From: HRBIN30 sp964534275
Lineage (GTDB): Bacteria > Desulfobacterota > Binatia > HRBIN30
Length of the DNA: 64,000 bases
Assembly (NCBI GenBank): GCA_964534275.1
Contig: CAZHQG010000005.1
Span: 1-64,000 of the forward strand
Reading direction: 5' to 3'
Below are positions 59,781 to 64,000 of this stretch, one piece after another; position 1 is the stretch's first letter, and every line of letters begins with the position of its first letter. The notes beneath the pieces are model-generated. The model searched no databases. It was given only the letters and a program-made list of their open reading frames with translations, and was not told the DNA's origin. The position numbers and the translations under genes are program-made.

Positions 59781-60190
59781 TCGTAGCGGATACCGGGGCG
59801 GTGTTGGGTTTGCTCGATGCGGACGACCGCCATCATAAGGTCCTCCGTGTCTTGTTCGAGGAGGACCCTACTGCCTGGGTGTTACCGTGGGCGATCTTGC
59901 CGGAGGTCGACTACCTTGCGCGCACGCATTTAGGGCCAAAAGTGGCGGACGCGTTTTGCGAAGACCTCGCAGCGGGTGCGTTTGTAGTAGAATGGGGGAA
60001 GCCGGCAGATCTCGAGCGTGCCGAAGAGTTGAACCGGCGGCACCGTGCCCTGGGGCTCGGTCTTGTGGATGCGGTGGTTATGGCCGTGGCGGAGCGCCGC
60101 CGTGCAGAGGCGATTGCGACATTGGACCTGCGCCACTTTGCCGCTGTGCGGTTAGCGGGCAACATTCGTTTACTCCCTCGAGATCTGTAG
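59777..60190 (+). CDS. vapC: PIN-domain ribonuclease toxin (VapC-like)
   Basis: 137 residues. The four acidic residues of PIN domains are visible: VADTGAVLGLLDADD, WAILPEVDYL, GLVDAVVMAVAE and the fourth Asp in TLDLRHF. GAVLGLLDADDRHH differs from the usual VDTSALLALL only in detail. Likely a Mg2+-dependent RNase cutting tRNA or rRNA when free of antitoxin. Closely coupled to the antitoxin gene. 201 bases without a gene separate it from sucC. Confidence 0.9.
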   Translation: MIVADTGAVLGLLDADDRHHKVLRVLFEEDPTAWVLPWAILPEVDYLARTHLGPKVADAFCEDLAAGAFVVEWGKPADLERAEELNRRHRALGLGLVDAVVMAVAERRRAEAIATLDLRHFAAVRLAGNIRLLPRDL

Positions 60191-60391
60191 CGCGGAGAGT
60201 CGAGAAACCTCGAGTTCGCGGGAGCAGAGTGCGCGTTGGATCGCGCCCATGTGGTAAGGGCGTTGAACGTGACGCAGGGCGGCACGCCCGGGGCTCTCGC
60301 GAAAGCTCAGCACGGGATGGTCCGTTGACCTACGGAACCGAAATGGCTACGCGGCCTGCTCTCGTTTTGCGGGCACAGAGGAGTTCGCCGT

Positions 60392-61600
60392 ATGCGGTTT
60401 TACGAGTACGAGGCTAAGAGGTTGTTCGGCAAATATGGGATTCCGTTGCCGACGGGCTCGCGGGTAGCGCACTCGCCAGAGGAGGCGGCAGCGATCGCCG
60501 AGGAAATTGGCGGGCCAGTGGTGTTGAAGGCACAGGTGCTGACCGGCGGGCGGATGAAGGCTGGTGGCGTGTTGTTTGCGGAAACGCCCACCGAAGCGGC
60601 GCATGCGGCGGAAAAAATTCTGGGCCTCGTGATCAAGGGGCATACGCCTCGTGGTGTGCTCGTGGAGGGCCGAGCGCCTGTGGAACAGGAGTACTATCTG
60701 GGCGTTACCTGGGACGGTTTCGCGCGGTTGCCGGTCATGATTTTTAGCGACATGGGCGGCATCGACGTGGAGGAGGTGGCAGAGAAACATCCGGAGCACA
60801 TTGCCAAGCGGCATTTCTCGACCATTCATCCGTTTTCGGACTACATGGCAAAAGAACTCATTGCCTCGCTTGGAGTGAGCGGCACGCCTCTGTTGCGGCT
60901 GACGCACATTGCTGCACAGTTGGCGCGGGCGTTTCAAAATCACGGGCTCACGCTGGCTGAGATCAACCCGCTTGCCCGGCTCGAGGACGGACGATTTGTG
61001 TGTCTCGACGGGCACGTCGATTTAGAAGACGATGCTCGAGAGGCCCAGAAGGCGTTACTCGAGGAGCTTGGCATCGATCCGGCAGAGAAGCGCCAAGCAC
61101 GGCCGCCAACGGAGTTCGAAATTCGCGGGGCGCAAATCGATGCTTCAGACCCGCGAGGCGTGGCTGGCAACGTGGTCGAGTTCGACGGGGACCTGGGGCT
61201 GATCATCGGCGCCGGTGGAGGCTCGCTTACGCTGTTCGACGCCATTCGCAAACACGGTGGTCGCCCGGCGAACTATTGCGAGATCGGCGGCAATCCAAGC
61301 GTGGCGAAAACCTGTGCACTCACGAAGCTTATCTTGTCCAAGCCCGGAGTGAAGAAAATCGCGGTGATGATGAACGTCGTTTCGAACACTCGGGTGGACT
61401 TGGTGGCACGCGGCGTCATCAAGGGAGTCATCGAGTCGGGCTACAAGCCTTCCGAGAAAATCGCGATCTTTCGGATTCCTGGTTCGTGGGAAAACGAAGG
61501 GTTCAAGATCCTCAAGGACTACGGTGTCGACTACTGCGACCGCACCGTTTCGATGTACGAAGCTGCTGGGCGGGCAGTGGCGAAGATGCGCGAGGGTTGA
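60392..61600 (+). CDS. sucC: Succinate-CoA ligase (ADP-forming)-like subunit beta
   Basis: 402 residues. ATP-grasp features are YEYEAKRLFGKYGIPLPTG, VVLKAQVLTGGRMKAGGV, FARLPVMIFSDMGGIDVEE and AEINPLARLEDGRFVCLDGHVD, followed by the CoA-ligase domain with GLIIGAGGGSLTLFDAI and YCEIGGNPSVAKTCAL. The QVLTGGRMKAGG variant is closer to archaeal/clostridial-type enzymes than to proteobacterial SucC. Interconverts succinyl-CoA and succinate with ATP; malate-CoA ligase is an alternative. Two bases separate it from sucD. Confidence 0.9.
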   Translation: MRFYEYEAKRLFGKYGIPLPTGSRVAHSPEEAAAIAEEIGGPVVLKAQVLTGGRMKAGGVLFAETPTEAAHAAEKILGLVIKGHTPRGVLVEGRAPVEQEYYLGVTWDGFARLPVMIFSDMGGIDVEEVAEKHPEHIAKRHFSTIHPFSDYMAKELIASLGVSGTPLLRLTHIAAQLARAFQNHGLTLAEINPLARLEDGRFVCLDGHVDLEDDAREAQKALLEELGIDPAEKRQARPPTEFEIRGAQIDASDPRGVAGNVVEFDGDLGLIIGAGGGSLTLFDAIRKHGGRPANYCEIGGNPSVAKTCALTKLILSKPGVKKIAVMMNVVSNTRVDLVARGVIKGVIESGYKPSEKIAIFRIPGSWENEGFKILKDYGVDYCDRTVSMYEAAGRAVAKMREG

Positions 61601-61602
61601 GC

Positions 61603-62502
61603 ATGTCCATTCTGATTACGAAGGATACGACCTTCATCATCCAGGGAATTACCGGGCGTGAAGCGGTCAACATGACCCGCGAGTGCCTCGATTACGGATC
61701 GAAGATTGTTGGCGGAGTCACGCCCGGGCGTGGCGGCCGCGAAGTGTACGGCGTACCGGTGTATGACACCGTGCGGCAAATCACTTCTCGTACGCGTGTG
61801 GATGGGTCGGTGGTGGCCGTTCCGCCGGCGTTTACCCGCGACGCAGTGATGGAAGCACTCGACGCTGGCATCAAGCTGATCGTCATCGTGACCGAGCGAA
61901 TCCCGCGCTACGAGGTGGCTCAAATGGTCGAGATGGCCAAACTGCGCGGGGCGCGAATCATTGGGCCGAACTGCTTAGGAATCCTATCGCCAGACGAAGC
62001 CAAAATGGGAGGCTTGGGTGGTCGCGCCGAGGACGCCCGCAAGGCATTCAAGAAGGGTTTCATTGGAGTGATGTCGCGCAGCGGGGGCATGACCACCGAG
62101 ATGTGCAACACGCTCAGTGCTGCGGGGCTTGGGCAGTCCACTGCGGTGTCGATCGGAGGCGATCCCATCATTGGTTCGACCTACGCGGATCTCATGCCGT
62201 TGTTCGAGGCGGATCCGGAGACCAAGGCAATCGTCATTTACTGCGAGCCTGGGGGCCGGATGGAAGCGGAACTTGCCCAGTACGTGGTGGAGAAAAAGTC
62301 GCGCTTGCCCATCGTGGCGTTCATGGCAGGAAGGTTCATGGACGAAATGCCCGGGATGCGTTTCGGGCATGCTGGTACGATCGTGGAAGGCAAGGCTGAC
62401 ACCACGGCTGAAAAAATCGCGCGCATGGAGGCGGCCGGCATTTCCGTCGCGGAGCGCATCGAAGACATCCCCGGCATGGTCAAGCAGCGCTTGGGCTTGT
62501 AA
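61603..62502 (+). CDS. sucD: Succinate-CoA ligase (ADP-forming)-like subunit alpha
   Basis: 299 residues. CoA-binding Rossmann motif FIIQGITGREAVNMTRECL, KIVGGVTPGRGGREVYGVPVYDT, GARIIGPNCLGILSPDEAKMG, GVMSRSGGMTTEM, and the phospho-His in MRFGHAGTIVEGKADTT. Completes the ligase with the beta subunit just upstream. A ferredoxin gene follows after 23 bases. Confidence 0.93.
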   Translation: MSILITKDTTFIIQGITGREAVNMTRECLDYGSKIVGGVTPGRGGREVYGVPVYDTVRQITSRTRVDGSVVAVPPAFTRDAVMEALDAGIKLIVIVTERIPRYEVAQMVEMAKLRGARIIGPNCLGILSPDEAKMGGLGGRAEDARKAFKKGFIGVMSRSGGMTTEMCNTLSAAGLGQSTAVSIGGDPIIGSTYADLMPLFEADPETKAIVIYCEPGGRMEAELAQYVVEKKSRLPIVAFMAGRFMDEMPGMRFGHAGTIVEGKADTTAEKIARMEAAGISVAERIEDIPGMVKQRLGL

Positions 62503-62525
62503 GGGCACGAGAGGAGAGAGGGCCA

Positions 62526-62768
62526 ATGGCATTGTTTATCGACGTGGAAGTCGGTCCCGCGGTGGCGCGAAACGTTGAGTTGGCTCGAAAACTTGTGGAA
62601 GTGTGCCCCGTGAACATTTTCGCCTTGGGACCGCAGGAAACCCTCGAGGTGGTGGAAAAAAATCTCGACGAGTGCACGCTGTGCGAGCTGTGCTTGGCGG
62701 TGGCGCCCCCAGGGGCAGTGAAGGTGAAAAAGCTTTACGGCGAGCGCGAAGTGCTCGTACGCAAGTAG
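62526..62768 (+). CDS. Single-cluster 4Fe-4S ferredoxin-like protein
   Basis: 80 residues. Cys50, Cys53 and Cys56 in DECTLCELCLAV and a remote Cys27-Pro in VEVCPVNIFAL supply four ligands for one [4Fe-4S] cluster. The fourth Cys of the usual CxxCxxCxxxCP motif is replaced (VAPP), so a second cluster is excluded. The C-terminus KVKKLYGEREVLVRK is a beta strand. Placement right after sucCD suggests electron supply to a 2-oxoacid or CoA-linked oxidoreductase not in view, or a small assembly/regulatory role. Confidence 0.8.
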   Translation: MALFIDVEVGPAVARNVELARKLVEVCPVNIFALGPQETLEVVEKNLDECTLCELCLAVAPPGAVKVKKLYGEREVLVRK

Positions 62769-62774
62769 ATCCCT

Positions 62775-64000
62775 CTACTCGAGCCGCGACACTCGGCCGG
62801 CATCGTCCGAGACGAAAAGCGCAGTTCGTTCTTCGGCTACGCTGACCGCAAGTGGCGTGCGCACCGGGGCACCAACAGAAAGCGCTTGGACCCCACCTGG
62901 GGCCGGGCCAAGGTCCGGCACTACGTATATATTGCCATCGCTACTCGGCACGGTAATCGAGAGCCCATCGCCGTGGTCGAGCACCACGATCGAGCCGTGG
63001 ACCTCTCCGCCGAGCGACAGCGACCAAACCGGGGTGCCGGTCCCGGTATCGACGGCAAGCAGGTCTCCACCAGTCGTCGCCACATAAAGCCGGCCTTTTC
63101 GGAGCGCCGGGCTCGCAGAAACGAGCCCCGTGTCGGTTCGTGAATCGTCGAGCAGCGCGGTGCTGTAAATCAATTGCCCGCCAGCGCTAACCTTGAAAAG
63201 TCGTCCGCTGGTATCGACTGCATAAATGGCTCGCACGGTCTCAGGCTGTTCCTCATCCAACTCAATGACTGGCGCGCTGCGCAACGGGGCAGCAAGGCTT
63301 AAGCTCCACAGCAAAAATCCATCGCCCCGTTCCATGCGGAGGATCCGGTCGTCTCCCCCGTAAACTGCCTTGCCGTCTGGCGTCATAGCCGGTGCGCTGA
63401 CAAACGCAGCAATGCTTGTGTTTGCGAAGCGGCGGACGCCGTTGGGGCACACGCCATAGAACGCGTTGGCTGCACTTGTGGCGTAAACCGTTCCATCGAG
63501 TGGGTTGAGGGCAGGAGCCAGGCCGATGGCTCCACCAGTGTTGAGCGGCCAAACCTGGGGCTGAGGGCTGCCGGTCTGGGTAACGGCATAGAGAAAGCCG
63601 CTCTCGTTACCAAAGAACAGTGCTTCCGCGTCCTGTCGGATTGCGACCAGTGGCGTGGTGCGAATTGCGCTCGCGGTAGAGAAGGAGAACTCCGCCGAGC
63701 CGAGCGGCGTCAATGTGCTGCTCGCGAGGGCGTAGAGTGTCCCGCTCGCGCTGCCAATGTAAACACGACTGTCTACACTGGTCGTGGAGGCGCTGCCGTT
63801 GCCGAGTACGGGCCCGGACGCGAAAGGCAGGCCAGAGGGGTCAGCAAACTGGGCACGCACTTGTGCCTGGGGGTGCAACCGTGGTGCTGGAATCGCGCCG
63901 GTGTTTTGCAGGTCCCGTTGGAACTTCGGCCAACTGGAAGCTGCCAGCCGCGCCGGCTGGTCGAAAGAGCAGCGAATCCCGCCCCCACTGTTGCATCCCA
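62775..64000 (-). CDS. PQQ-type beta-propeller protein (5' end outside window)
   Basis: The frame is open to the right edge; the TTG at 63878 is not the start, because the upstream codons continue with WPKFQRDLQNTG, the usual lead-in of PQQ-like (outer-membrane or pyrrolo-quinoline quinone-type) propellers, and a Cys-containing CNSGGGIRCSFDQ. Visible part is about 408 residues, with repeated blades such as VYIGSASGTLYALASS, DGTVYATSAANAF, RLYVATTGGDLLAVDTGTG and VSSDGNIYVV-like strands. No enzyme site is evident. Likely exported binding or scaffold protein. Confidence 0.8.
   Translation of the reverse strand, partial: GCNSGGGIRCSFDQPARLAASSWPKFQRDLQNTGAIPAPRLHPQAQVRAQFADPSGLPFASGPVLGNGSASTTSVDSRVYIGSASGTLYALASSTLTPLGSAEFSFSTASAIRTTPLVAIRQDAEALFFGNESGFLYAVTQTGSPQPQVWPLNTGGAIGLAPALNPLDGTVYATSAANAFYGVCPNGVRRFANTSIAAFVSAPAMTPDGKAVYGGDDRILRMERGDGFLLWSLSLAAPLRSAPVIELDEEQPETVRAIYAVDTSGRLFKVSAGGQLIYSTALLDDSRTDTGLVSASPALRKGRLYVATTGGDLLAVDTGTGTPVWSLSLGGEVHGSIVVLDHGDGLSITVPSSDGNIYVVPDLGPAPGGVQALSVGAPVRTPLAVSVAEERTALFVSDDAGRVSRLE

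Noticed and set aside
1..64000. CRISPR arrays, insertion sequences, integrase or prophage genes
   Set aside because: No regularly spaced repeats, transposase or integrase motifs, or tRNA-linked attachment sites were seen on either strand. The cassette at 1577-6968 therefore has no visible mobile carrier apart from the REP-like element.

Overview
The window is about 60% GC, densely coded on both strands, and has no rRNA, tRNA, CRISPR array or insertion sequence that I can see. Gene content points to a Gram-negative, aerobic, environmental bacterium of the old delta-proteobacterial assemblage: L,D-transpeptidases, many lipoprotein signals, PlsB, ClpSA, F420/luciferase-like oxidoreductases, an amidohydrolase-2 protein, MpaB-type oxygenase, Myxococcus-type cysteine-rich repeats, and disulfide-framed dockerin-like pairs behind Thr/Pro linkers. 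From memory, this combination is typical of Candidatus Binatota (Desulfobacterota_B). That placement is an inference and was not tested.

Layout. 1-1208: tail of a Pro/Ala-rich protein and a luciferase-like oxidoreductase. 1209-1576: REP-like inverted hairpins and a 17-T tract. 1577-6968: an accessory island with one cohesin-like membrane/secreted protein, four paralogous small exported proteins (PsbP-like) and two lysozyme-like proteins ending in dockerin-like domains. They alternate, mostly with ATGA overlaps, and share a 157-bp perfect direct repeat. 7372-9909: a cohesin-like/esterase lipoprotein. 9934-25862: mostly housekeeping and metabolism (PPOX protein, inositol monophosphatase, MpaB-type oxygenase, XRE-like regulator, agmatine-to-putrescine pair aguB-aguA, lipoprotein RidA, DoxX, parvulin, GT2, enoyl-CoA hydratase, secernin, L,D-transpeptidase, esterase lipoprotein, Crp-type regulator). 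25962-32713: amidohydrolase, small lipoprotein, two dockerin-like proteins and plsB. 32917-50120: enoyl-CoA hydratase, glnS, two SDRs, class-V aminotransferase, clpS-clpA, cstA, hybrid histidine kinase, TPR/L,D-transpeptidase/AMIN protein and a second luciferase-like enzyme. 50140-59306: radical SAM protein, a 991-residue Cys-rich cohesin-like protein, and a broken multi-domain locus (cohesin-like, internal sorting signal, second signal peptide, subtilase, propeller, dockerin-like) coupled to a regulator-type C-terminal domain protein. 59547-64000: a ribbon-helix-helix/PIN toxin-antitoxin pair, sucC-sucD, a one-cluster ferredoxin and a PQQ-type propeller running off the right edge.

The main theme is an extracellular cohesin/dockerin-like set with no visible cellulases. 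Four proteins carry cohesin-like domains and five carry Cys-framed EF-hand pairs. The dockerin-like modules sit on lysozyme-like, FG-GAP, propeller/subtilase and very small proteins. The cohesin-like modules sit on an esterase lipoprotein, a Cys-rich protein and two proteins with an internal Cys-plus-transmembrane-plus-Arg segment followed at once by a second signal peptide. I regard this set, and the alternating 1.6-7 kb cassette within it, as the best candidate for an undescribed system. All partner assignments are inferred from sequence patterns alone.
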